Of a stretch of DNA of 6,518 bases, positions 1 to 6,518 are shown piece after piece. The stretch spans positions 1-6,518 of the forward strand of contig DAOPKE010000134.1 of the NCBI GenBank assembly GCA_035390965.1, read 5' to 3'. This DNA is from GWF2-43-63 sp035390965 (GTDB lineage Bacteria > Bacteroidota > Bacteroidia > Bacteroidales > DTU049). The position numbers and the translations under genes are program-made. Positions within the stretch are counted from its first letter, which is position 1. Each line of letters starts with the position of its first letter. The notes beneath the pieces are model-generated. The model was given only the letters and a program-made list of their open reading frames with translations. It had not been told where the DNA came from and did not search any database.

Positions 1-2
1 AA

Positions 3-767
3 TCATGGGTGCCATCCGGGCCCAACATTGAGCCACAGCGCGCCGATCAGTTTTCTGTCGGTTATTTCGATCGTTTGCTTAAAGATGGATTTTTGTTTTC
101 AGCTGAAGCATATTACAAGCTGATGCGCAATCAGCTCGATTATGTGAGTCATCCCAATCTGCTGCTCAATCCATTACTGGAAGCCGAAGTGCGCAATGGA
201 AAAATAAACGCTTACGGAGTTGAACTGATGGCGCGTAAGAACAGCGGGGCACTCACCGGCTGGATCAGCTACACTTATTCGCGATCGCTGGTGAATACAC
301 CGGAACTGAACGAAGGCCGCACCTATCCTGCCATGTGGGACCGCCCGCATAATATTTCAGTGCATGTTTCATGGACCAATGGTCATCGGTGGAAACTGAC
401 TGCCAACTGGATTTATCTGACCGGAATGCCTGTCACAACGCCGGTTGGATACTATACCTACATGAACCATCTGGTGCCGGTTTACGATAAAATCCACAAT
501 GATCGTCTGCCAGATTATCACCGCTTGGATATTTCCGTAACACTTGCACTGGCCAAAGCTTCGCGCAAATGGCAACACTATCTCGAATTCGGTATTTATA
601 ATCTTTACGGCCGTCACAATCCGATTGCCATCACATTTAATAAAATTGTGGACGACAACGGCAACTTTGTTCTGCCATCGGATTTCAGCGATCCTGCTTT
701 GATCAATCCGGTTACCACGGCTGTAGCGGGCTTTATTCCTTCATTAACGTACAGGTTCAGACTATGA
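3..767 (+). CDS. TonB-dependent outer-membrane receptor, C-terminal part (5' truncated)
   Basis: This is the C-terminal 254 residues of a TonB-dependent receptor; the plug domain and first barrel strands lie before the window. The frame is open from the first base, so the GTG at 9 is an internal valine and not a start. The motif PNIEPQRADQFSVGYF followed by AEAYYK is the usual 'extended loop then barrel strand' pattern of these receptors. Alternating aromatic and polar strands follow (ISYTYSRS, MWDRPHNISVHVSW, KLTANWIYLTGMPVTTP, YHRLDISVTL), and the protein ends in a short strand, PSLTYRFRL. The MWDRPHN and G-x-P motifs are typical of Bacteroidota receptors with a carboxypeptidase-regulatory N-terminus. 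Such receptors import siderophores, glycans or peptides using TonB energy, but the substrate cannot be read from this part. The stop codon overlaps the start of the downstream lipoprotein gene (ATGA). Confidence 0.92.
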   Translation, partial: SWVPSGPNIEPQRADQFSVGYFDRLLKDGFLFSAEAYYKLMRNQLDYVSHPNLLLNPLLEAEVRNGKINAYGVELMARKNSGALTGWISYTYSRSLVNTPELNEGRTYPAMWDRPHNISVHVSWTNGHRWKLTANWIYLTGMPVTTPVGYYTYMNHLVPVYDKIHNDRLPDYHRLDISVTLALAKASRKWQHYLEFGIYNLYGRHNPIAITFNKIVDDNGNFVLPSDFSDPALINPVTTAVAGFIPSLTYRFRL

Positions 768-1580
768 AAAATCTATTTCTGATCATATTGTCAGTCCTGA
801 TATTTGCTTCGTGCGAACGCGAAGCAGAGTGGCCAACAGACCAGGGAACATTGCCGGATATTGTTGTGGAAGCCATGCTGACCAATGAAATAAAGCATCA
901 TGAGGTGATTCTCAGTCTGCCTGTTTCATCCGCTAATGAAAATCCAGTAATGGTCTCAAACGCGCTTATCGACATCATTAACAACAGCATCGTTTACTCT
1001 TTTTCAGAAGACCCGGCAAACCCGGGACACTATTTTTCAGATTCGGCTTTTGCAGGTATTCCCGGCCAAACTTACGAGCTGTATTTCAAATCTTCCGCAG
1101 GGAGAGTTTGGGCTGCAACTGATAAAATGCCGTCGGCAAATATATTCTCCCCCTTGTCAATCACTTTAATCAACACCGAAGATAGTCTTTATAAAATTTC
1201 ATTCGTTTGTCAGAATTATGATCCATCGGAATACGCTATGTACGAGATATCGCTCGACTGGAGCGGCGTTTCGGGCTATGACACTGTTGAAAATAAAGCT
1301 GTTTTATATTACTACACACTCGGATCACTCGATATGGGCGAAGTCCTGCAAACCGATCTTGAATCTGTAATATTTCCGAAAGGCACACTGATAAAGGAAC
1401 GCAGATATTCTATTTCTGAATCATACGCAAAATGGCTGCGTGAAATTCTGATTGAAACACAATGGAATAACGGAATTATTGTTTCCCAGCCGGGCAATGC
1501 AAACAGCAACATTCAATCATTCAGCGATTCCAGATTTGTTGCGGCTGGTTTTTTCAGCGCCTGCAGTGTGGTGGAATGGA
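764..1580 (+). CDS. DUF4249-like lipoprotein, 3' end lost in assembly gap
   Basis: This is a probable surface or periplasmic lipoprotein. The N-terminus MKNLFLIILSVLIFASC is a lipoprotein signal peptide with lipobox FASC and lipidated Cys17. The next part, PDIVVEAMLTNE then EVILSLP, followed by ALIDIIN and a GHYFSD...AGIPGQTYEL stretch, resembles the DUF4249 family (beta-sandwich N-terminal half, 'VVEG-x-LTN' start). Visible length is 272 residues before the Ns. The last visible segment, FVAAGFFSACSVVEW, resembles the usual family ending ('GFFSA-x-SV...'), so probably only a few residues and the stop are hidden. DUF4249 genes commonly follow TonB-dependent receptors in Bacteroidota. Here the start overlaps the receptor stop by 4 bases, so translation is probably coupled. 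An accessory role in substrate capture is inferred, not shown. The family call is from recall of sequence patterns. Confidence 0.8.
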
Positions 1581-1680
1581 NNNNNNNNNNNNNNNNNNNN
1601 NNNNNNNNNNNNNNNNNNNNNNNNNNNNNNNNNNNNNNNNNNNNNNNNNNNNNNNNNNNNNNNNNNNNNNNNNNNNNNNN
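1581..1680. other. Assembly gap, 100 Ns
   Basis: A run of exactly 100 Ns is the conventional placeholder for a scaffold join of unknown length. It should hold the end and stop of the DUF4249-like gene, the intergenic region, and any promoter or terminator before the secreted peptidase gene. Reading frames that cross it have no meaning, and the true distance between flanks, or even the presence of another small gene, is unknown. Confidence 0.97.
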
Positions 1681-1692
1681 AACAAAAATCTC

Positions 1693-1698
1693 AGGGGG
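1693..1698 (+). promoter_or_regulatory. Possible ribosome binding site of the secreted peptidase gene
   Basis: The purine run AGGGGG lies only two bases before the ATG at 1701. It can pair with the 16S anti-Shine-Dalgarno only with a G-U wobble, and the spacing is shorter than the usual 5-9 bases. It is therefore a weak candidate, as expected in Bacteroidota, where many genes lack a Shine-Dalgarno. It agrees with ATG 1701 as the start, which is mainly supported by the signal peptide immediately after it. Confidence 0.4.
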
Positions 1699-1700
1699 TT

Positions 1701-4700
1701 ATGAAAAATCTTTTTATCCTTTTATCTTTTTCCTTTTATCTTTTGTCTTCAGCAACTGCACAGGAAAACCGTCCGCATGACGCATACTGGGCCGAAGAGC
1801 AAGGATACTTTTCCAATCTTCATCCCACTGATTACGGAATTGTTGCCAGTTCAAACAACTGCAATGAAATTTATCTGATCAACAACGGCGAACTGAAAAC
1901 GCTGGTTTCTGCGCCTGGATGCGGCCGCTACATGCAACTGAGCCCAGATGGGAAAACGATCGGATTCAAATACATTTCTGAAAACGGCATGCAGAGCCCG
2001 ACACTTTTTGATATTACAACCGGCAAAACAACTTTTCTTGCAGAGCCCTCACGATTATGCGGCCAGCCCTCGTTTTCAGCCAATGGCGATATTGTAATAT
2101 CCGACACTACAGGTTTCATTGTTTATAGAAAAAATGGTATTTCTGAAAAATTTGCAACAGGCACATACGCTAATTATACTGCTGTTTCGCCAGATGGAAT
2201 TTTTGTTGTGTACAATGACACCAATGATCAGCTTCAGATGTTCAACACGCAAACTAAAGAGGTTGTCGCTATAAGCCCCGAAGGATGCGCGCTTCCGGAG
2301 TTTTCATCTTCCGGAAAATATATTTCTTTTGTTTCTTCGTTGCAGCGTATTTCCATTTACAGCACCGAACAAAACCGCATTGTGACAACTTTGTATGGCA
2401 CTGCAACCGAATGGCATCCATCGCAGGATATGCTTGCCTACAATTTTACCGAATCGGAAAACTACACCATTACGCGTGCGGAAATAAAAATGTATAATGC
2501 TGAAACAGGCACTGAATCACTGATTACAGGTGGTTCTGAAAATTTGTTTTTCGATCCGGCCTTCGATAAATCAGGAAATATATATTTTCATAATCAGATT
2601 GATCTTGAAATTTTTTCATTTCAAAACCAAGGTGCACACTGCATTTACAGTCATAATGGAAAGCTGCCTATGCAATTTTTCGAAATGCAAAAAAGTACGC
2701 TATCAATTATCACTGTTCCCGGTACTGTCCCTTATGTGCATCAGGTCTATGATACACCTACATGGCATTCGGGCTACTGGAGCTGTGCACCGACAACATC
2801 GGCCATGGCATTTGGCTATTACAACCGGCTGCCGCCATGGCCTACTACTGTGAATCATGGCATGTCATGGGATCCGCATGTAAACAATTACGGTTCTTAT
2901 GTTGCCGATCGCTATCGCTTCAATGAATGGTTCTACGAAGAAATCGCGCTGGATCAGGCAGACCAGACATCCTACGGCGGATACGGCTACATGTGGACCG
3001 GCTCTTATGGCCCAAACAGCCGCATGGAAGATTACATCACTCAACATTACATAACATCGAATCAGTACTGGACCACCAGCTGCACCTGGGCTCAGACTGT
3101 TTCAGAAATCGACAACGGATATGTCCATCCTATATGCAATTATCTCACTGCATCAGGACATCTCACTTTGTGCATCGGATATTACGACACGCAACATTCT
3201 TTGTTGTTTAATGATCCTTACGGAGACCGCAACGACGCCACCTACTGTGATTATGACGGCGCCGGCGTTTCATACGACTGGCCAACATACAACAATGGAC
3301 TGGCCAATCTCGGCGGCTCCTACAGCTACGTAGCGTGGACCGTTGCCGCACGAACAACGGAGCCGGTGTACAATGACACCATCATCGACAACAATTATTA
3401 CAATCACGGTTTTTATGTGAACAACAGCACGCTTGGCAGCACACAGCGCTATTTTCGCGATTACAATGTCGGTTACAACGGCCATACGTGGTACACCATC
3501 GGAATGACGGATCCTGACATCTGCTTCACTACATGGACACCAAACATCAGTGATACTGCAAAATTCATTGTCAGTGCCTTTATTCCACCGAAGGGATCCA
3601 GCACTACAAACGCTATTTATCAAATTAACCGTCTCGGTACTGATACTGCTATACACATCAATCAGGGAGCAAATAAAAACACCTGGGTTCAACTTGGAAC
3701 CTTCATCATGTGTCCGGGAGAAGCAACTGTGCGGCTTGGCGATTATACAGGCACCGACGGAGACACCATCGCATTCGATGCAATTAAGTGGACCCGTTAT
3801 CCAAATCCCGTTGCACAGTTTTCGGCAGATCAAACAACAATCTGTCAAGGTGAAAATGTTGTGTTGACTTCAACAAGTCAGTACAGTGAAAGTCTCATCT
3901 GGAGCTGCTCAGGAGGAACACTTACAAATCAAACCGGGAATCAGGCCACATTCAGTTTTAATACGCCTGGTACCTTTTCGGTACAACTAATTACGGTAAA
4001 TTTCAATGGTCGTGATACACTCACCTATAATTCCTATATCAACGTACAACCCAATGCTGTTGCGCAATTTACAGCATCTGCCGATACAGTTGACATGTCA
4101 TCACCATTTGTGACTTTCACCAACACTTCATCAGGAGCCGATTCATATGTATGGAACCTGGGCGACGGGACCAACACCAACATAACAAATCCATCTCACA
4201 CATACTCTTCTCCTGGAACATACATCGTTTCTTTGGAAGCTTACTCATCAAGTTGTGCCGATGATACAACAATCTTAACCATTGTAGTCGTCAATGCCTC
4301 TGCTGTTGCGCAATTCAGCGCAGACCAAACAACAATCTGCGAAGGAGATACTGTTGTATTCAGCTCTGCAAGCCAGAATGCAACTTCGCTCACATGGAAT
4401 TATCCCGGTGCAACATTAATAAATCAAACCGGCAACCAATGTACTGTTGTTTACAATAATGCCGGAACATACAATGCAGGGCTGATTGCAGTGAGTTCAT
4501 ACGGAAACGACACGCTTGAGTATTTAAACTACATAGTTGTATCACCCAATGCTGAAGCGCAGTTCATAGCATCAAACGACACCGTGCCGGTTTCAAATCC
4601 GCTGATTGTTTTCACCAATCAATCGCAAAACGCCAATTCATATCTCTGGCACTTCGGCGACGGATCCACCAGCAACGACGTTAATCCATATCATACCTAT

Positions 4701-5051
4701 GCAGCAACTTTTGCTTCATACAACGTAATACTGGAAGCAATTTCCGCCGGCTGTGCCGATGATTCTGCAACACTGACCATTTTTGTTATTGACCCGACTG
4801 GCATGAATGAAAACGAAAAAAATGTTTTCCATTTTTATCCAAATCCCGTTGAAGATATCATTTATATTCAATCGGAAATAGCTGATAATGCCGTTTTCAA
4901 AATATATGACACTTCAGGCCAACTTGTGATGGAAGGTGATTTTAAAAATTCAAAATCGATTATTCAAGTATCAAAACTTTCTAAAGGTGTTTATTCTCTT
5001 GAAATTTTAGACACCAATCGGAATTTTTCGTGTTTCTTTGTAAAAAAATGA
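1701..5051 (+). CDS. Type IX-secreted multidomain C39-like cysteine peptidase (beta-propeller, peptidase, golvesin-like, 4 PKD, sorting domain)
   Basis: 1116 residues, probably extracellular. A signal peptide (MKNLF then a hydrophobic F/L/S core, predicted cleavage ATA-Q at 20/21) fixes the start. Residues about 28-325 form a TolB/PD40-like beta-propeller (SPDG at 81-84 and 163-166, FSSSG at 201-205). Residues about 343-550 resemble Peptidase_C39_2: VPYVHQ with Gln348 as likely oxyanion residue, WSCAPTTSAM with nucleophile Cys362, SGHLTLCIGY with His487, and FNDPYGD with Asp505. Residues about 556-699 look like a golvesin/Xly carbohydrate-binding-like beta domain (IIDNN, TWTPNI, WVQLGTF, DAIKWTR). 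Four Ig/PKD domains follow (704-785, 786-868, 869-950, 951-1033); only the second and fourth carry the canonical W-x-x-GDG motif (818-823, 983-988). Residues 1042-1116 are a type IX sorting domain (YPNP, KIYDTSGQLV, LSKGVYSLEI, terminal FVKK). There is no ABC exporter nearby, so a bacteriocin-leader role is unlikely. Cleavage of host or environmental protein or peptidoglycan peptides is inferred; the substrate is unknown. The stop overlaps the tatD start. Confidence 0.88.
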   Translation: MKNLFILLSFSFYLLSSATAQENRPHDAYWAEEQGYFSNLHPTDYGIVASSNNCNEIYLINNGELKTLVSAPGCGRYMQLSPDGKTIGFKYISENGMQSPTLFDITTGKTTFLAEPSRLCGQPSFSANGDIVISDTTGFIVYRKNGISEKFATGTYANYTAVSPDGIFVVYNDTNDQLQMFNTQTKEVVAISPEGCALPEFSSSGKYISFVSSLQRISIYSTEQNRIVTTLYGTATEWHPSQDMLAYNFTESENYTITRAEIKMYNAETGTESLITGGSENLFFDPAFDKSGNIYFHNQIDLEIFSFQNQGAHCIYSHNGKLPMQFFEMQKSTLSIITVPGTVPYVHQVYDTPTWHSGYWSCAPTTSAMAFGYYNRLPPWPTTVNHGMSWDPHVNNYGSYVADRYRFNEWFYEEIALDQADQTSYGGYGYMWTGSYGPNSRMEDYITQHYITSNQYWTTSCTWAQTVSEIDNGYVHPICNYLTASGHLTLCIGYYDTQHSLLFNDPYGDRNDATYCDYDGAGVSYDWPTYNNGLANLGGSYSYVAWTVAARTTEPVYNDTIIDNNYYNHGFYVNNSTLGSTQRYFRDYNVGYNGHTWYTIGMTDPDICFTTWTPNISDTAKFIVSAFIPPKGSSTTNAIYQINRLGTDTAIHINQGANKNTWVQLGTFIMCPGEATVRLGDYTGTDGDTIAFDAIKWTRYPNPVAQFSADQTTICQGENVVLTSTSQYSESLIWSCSGGTLTNQTGNQATFSFNTPGTFSVQLITVNFNGRDTLTYNSYINVQPNAVAQFTASADTVDMSSPFVTFTNTSSGADSYVWNLGDGTNTNITNPSHTYSSPGTYIVSLEAYSSSCADDTTILTIVVVNASAVAQFSADQTTICEGDTVVFSSASQNATSLTWNYPGATLINQTGNQCTVVYNNAGTYNAGLIAVSSYGNDTLEYLNYIVVSPNAEAQFIASNDTVPVSNPLIVFTNQSQNANSYLWHFGDGSTSNDVNPYHTYAATFASYNVILEAISAGCADDSATLTIFVIDPTGMNENEKNVFHFYPNPVEDIIYIQSEIADNAVFKIYDTSGQLVMEGDFKNSKSIIQVSKLSKGVYSLEILDTNRNFSCFFVKK
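1717..1744 (+). repeat. Perfect 14-bp tandem direct repeat in signal-peptide codons
   Basis: The unit TCCTTTTATCTTTT occurs twice back to back (1717-1730 and 1731-1744) with no mismatch. It lies inside the hydrophobic core of the secreted peptidase's signal peptide (about residues 6-15). The unit length is not a multiple of three, so gaining or losing one copy would shift the frame right after the start. The region is pyrimidine-rich, and low complexity alone could produce such a repeat. Confidence 0.9.
3810..4799 (+). repeat. Two tandem 495-bp units encoding an Ig/PKD domain pair
   Basis: Within the secreted peptidase gene, 3810-4304 and 4305-4799 are diverged tandem copies of a 165-residue unit, each made of a PKD-like domain without GDG (A) followed by a canonical PKD domain (B). 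Matching landmarks sit exactly 165 residues apart: AQFSADQTTIC at Ala705 and Ala870, the B-domain starts AVAQF (786) and AEAQF (951), and the W-x-x-GDG tryptophans 818 and 983. At DNA level, CAAACAACAATCTG is identical at 3831-3844 and 4326-4339. The rest has drifted, so the duplication is not recent. The repeat probably acts as a stalk or spacer between the enzyme part and the sorting domain. Confidence 0.88.
5042..5051 (+). other. A7 run and ATGA stop/start overlap between secreted peptidase and tatD
   Basis: Seven adenines at 5042-5048 form the last two lysine codons of the peptidase in the phase A_AAA_AAA, directly followed by the TGA stop (5049-5051). That stop overlaps the first of two consecutive ATG codons (5048 and 5051) for tatD. 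There is no Shine-Dalgarno in the preceding pyrimidine-rich stretch, so tatD translation probably depends on ribosomes finishing the upstream gene. Confidence 0.7.
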
Positions 5052-5827
5052 TGTTGATTGACACCCATACTCACCTCTACCTTCCGCAGTTTGATGAAGA
5101 TCTGGCAACTGTCGCACAACGCGCACGCGAAGCCGGTGTTAAGAAATTGCTGATTCCTGATATTGACAAAGACCACACGGAGAAAGTTAAACAAATTGTT
5201 GAACAGTTTCCGAATCTGATGTATGGCATGACCGGCATTCATCCGACCAGTGTGAATGCGGATTACAAGGACCAGATTGCGCATTTTGAAAAGGAAATTG
5301 AAAACGGTTTTCCATGGATTGCTGTGGGCGAAATCGGTACAGATCTGTACTGGGACAAAACATATTTCAAAGAGCAGGAAATCGTTTTCCGCCACATGAT
5401 GGAAACCGCTGCCCGACTGCATTTACCCGTTTCCATACATCAGCGTAATTCGATGAAGGAAACGCTGAACATCATGTCTGAATTCAATGGAAAAGTGAAT
5501 GGCGTTCTGCATTGTTTCAGCGGAGAAAAGGACGATGCAAAAGTGGCCATTGATCTTGGATACAAGCTTGGAATCAGCGGCGTAATCACTTTTAAAAACA
5601 GCAACCTGAGCGATATTGTGACCTACACGGGACTTGAGCATCTTGTAATTGAAACCGACGCGCCTTTTCTGGCACCCATGCCCTTCCGCGGAAAAAGAAA
5701 CGAGCCTGCATTTCTGAAATATGTTGTTACTTTGTTGTCGCAAACGCTCGGTGTTGATGAAGCCGCCATTGCAGAAGCCACAACCCGCAACGCTTTGCAG
5801 GTTTTTCAAAAGATCCAGATGTCATGA
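5048..5827 (+). CDS. tatD: TatD-family metal-dependent hydrolase (DNase-like)
   Basis: A cytoplasmic TIM-barrel hydrolase of the TatD family; characterised members are metal-dependent DNases with 3'-5' exonuclease activity. The 259-residue length is typical. All expected metal ligands are visible: His7 and His9 in LIDTHTHLY, Glu95 in VGEIGTDLYW, His131 in SIHQRN, His155 in LHCFSG and Asp204 in IETDAPFL. The family motifs GMTGIHPTSV and KLGISGVITFKNS are also present. The start is ATG 5048 or the adjacent ATG 5051, because family proteins begin almost directly with the 'M-x-I-D-T-H-x-H' strand. The in-frame GTG at 5030 would add MFLCKK and is unlikely. The gene overlaps both neighbours by 4 bases (ATGA), which implies one transcript and coupled translation with the downstream asparaginase gene. 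The family assignment is firm; the exact paralogue (TatD, YcfH or YjjV type) cannot be told. Confidence 0.93.
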   Translation: MMLIDTHTHLYLPQFDEDLATVAQRAREAGVKKLLIPDIDKDHTEKVKQIVEQFPNLMYGMTGIHPTSVNADYKDQIAHFEKEIENGFPWIAVGEIGTDLYWDKTYFKEQEIVFRHMMETAARLHLPVSIHQRNSMKETLNIMSEFNGKVNGVLHCFSGEKDDAKVAIDLGYKLGISGVITFKNSNLSDIVTYTGLEHLVIETDAPFLAPMPFRGKRNEPAFLKYVVTLLSQTLGVDEAAIAEATTRNALQVFQKIQMS

Positions 5828-6518
5828 ACAGTAAAAAATCAGTACTCCTCATATACACCGGCGGCACCATTGGGATGATCCGCCGCGAATCAGACGGATC
5901 GCTCATCCCGCTTGAGCTCAACAATATGTATCACTATCTGCCGGTACTCGAAAGTCTTCCGGTGAAAATAGATCTGGTGAGCATGGAGAACATCATCGAT
6001 TCATCGGATATGAACCCGGAATTTTGGAAAGACCTGGTGGAAATTATTGAAAGCAATTATCTCAAATACGATGGATTTGTCATTCTGCATGGATCGGACA
6101 CCATGGCATATACAGCATCGGTACTGAGTTTTATGCTGGAGAATTTAAACAAACCGGTAATTCTGACCGGCTCTCAACTGCCGCTTGGTATGGTCCGAAG
6201 CGATGGCCGCGAAAATCTCATCAATGCCATTGAAGTGGCAGCATCCTACGACGAAGATACCGCGCTGGTTCCCGAGGTAGCCATTTGTTTCGAAAACCGG
6301 ATTTTCCGAGGAAATCGAACATCTAAAATAAATGCGGAAAACTTCAACGCCTTTATATCCGGCAATTATCCAATGTTGGGCGAAATCGGCGTAAAAATAA
6401 AATTCAATAATGCTTTTATTGCAAAGCCAAGTTTTAAAAATCTGAAAGTACACAAAGAGCTTTCGCCACGGGTAGGCATTCTAAAACTGTTTCCCGGAAT
6501 GCCCGATGCATACACGCG
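5824..6518 (+). CDS. ansA: Type I L-asparaginase, N-terminal part (3' truncated)
   Basis: Hydrolyses L-asparagine to aspartate and ammonia in the cytoplasm. The 231 complete codons to the window end cover about two thirds of a typical 340-residue enzyme. There is no signal peptide, which fits type I rather than the periplasmic type II. Key motifs: IYTGGTIGM with nucleophile Thr12; the 'DSSDM-x-P-x-x-W' segment (IIDSSDMNPEFW); GFVILHGSDTMAYTAS with Ser91 and Asp92; LTGSQLPLGMVRSDGRENL; and FRGNRTSK with Lys168 as the catalytic-triad lysine. Ser91 stands where most asparaginases have Thr (HGTDTM), a conservative change expected to keep function. The frame is open to the last base and reaches VGILKLFPGMPDAYT, which matches the family's 'IYPG' region. 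The ATG overlaps the tatD stop (ATGA) and has no clear Shine-Dalgarno, so translation is probably coupled to tatD. Confidence 0.94.
   Translation, partial: MNSKKSVLLIYTGGTIGMIRRESDGSLIPLELNNMYHYLPVLESLPVKIDLVSMENIIDSSDMNPEFWKDLVEIIESNYLKYDGFVILHGSDTMAYTASVLSFMLENLNKPVILTGSQLPLGMVRSDGRENLINAIEVAASYDEDTALVPEVAICFENRIFRGNRTSKINAENFNAFISGNYPMLGEIGVKIKFNNAFIAKPSFKNLKVHKELSPRVGILKLFPGMPDAYT

Noticed and set aside
1452..1700. Upstream extension of the secreted peptidase from an ATG at 1452 through the gap.
   Set aside because: It overlaps the lipoprotein gene in another frame and crosses the Ns. A clean signal peptide starts at ATG 1701.
1581..1780. Continuation of the DUF4249 frame through the Ns into 1681-1780, ending in a segment with a lipobox-like FVFSNC.
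   Set aside because: The gap length is arbitrary, so frame continuity across it means nothing. The segment is an out-of-frame reading of the peptidase's T/C-rich signal-peptide codons.
3270..3848. 192-codon open frame on the minus strand.
   Set aside because: It lies fully inside the golvesin-like part of the peptidase gene, whose + strand product has clear family motifs. The antisense translation shows no recognisable domain.
5030..5047. GTG start for tatD six codons upstream.
   Set aside because: TatD proteins start almost directly at the first metal-binding strand. The extra residues MFLCKK are a shifted reading of the peptidase C-terminus.
4991..5422. 143-codon minus-strand open frame across the peptidase/tatD junction, and a similar one at 5423-5809.
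   Set aside because: Both are shadows of the strongly supported tatD gene and have no recognisable motifs.
1701..6518. Possible defence or bacteriocin system, because a C39 peptidase lies beside a TatD nuclease.
   Set aside because: There is no ABC exporter, precursor peptide, immunity gene or other defence marker. The peptidase carries a type IX sorting domain, and TatD and asparaginase are ordinary cytoplasmic enzymes.

Overview
The window looks like chromosomal DNA from a member of the Bacteroidota, probably an uncultured or draft-assembled one. The evidence is a TonB-dependent receptor followed by a DUF4249-type lipoprotein, a large secreted protein ending in a type IX secretion (Por secretion system) sorting domain, and weak or absent Shine-Dalgarno sequences. 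A run of exactly 100 Ns at 1581-1680 looks like a default scaffold gap of unknown true length. All genes are on the + strand.

Layout. (1) 3-767 is the C-terminal 254 residues of an outer-membrane TonB-dependent receptor, cut by the window start. (2) 764-1580 encodes a DUF4249-like lipoprotein that starts in an ATGA overlap with the receptor and loses its last residues in the gap. (3) 1701-5051 encodes a 1116-residue exported protein. In order it has a signal peptide, a TolB/PD40-type beta-propeller, a C39-like cysteine peptidase domain with Cys/His/Asp in place, a golvesin/Xly-CBD-like beta domain, four Ig/PKD-type domains arranged A-B-A-B, and a type IX sorting domain. (4) 5048-5827 encodes a TatD-family metal-dependent hydrolase with all six metal ligands. 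(5) 5824-6518 encodes the N-terminal 231 residues of a cytoplasmic type I L-asparaginase, cut by the window end.

Organisation. The receptor and lipoprotein form a translationally coupled pair that probably binds and imports an unidentified substrate across the outer membrane. The secreted peptidase, TatD and asparaginase genes are joined by 4-base ATGA overlaps, so they are probably co-transcribed. TatD plus asparaginase looks like a housekeeping pair. The secreted gene upstream looks like an accessory gene whose message runs into it. Any promoter for the second group would lie in the gap. I see no RNA gene, CRISPR array, insertion sequence or terminator.

The most notable items are the peptidase's domain architecture, the exact 495-bp (165-residue) duplication of its PKD pair, and a perfect 14-bp tandem repeat inside its signal-peptide codons that could in principle allow on/off switching. 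I do not see a convincing new multi-gene system.
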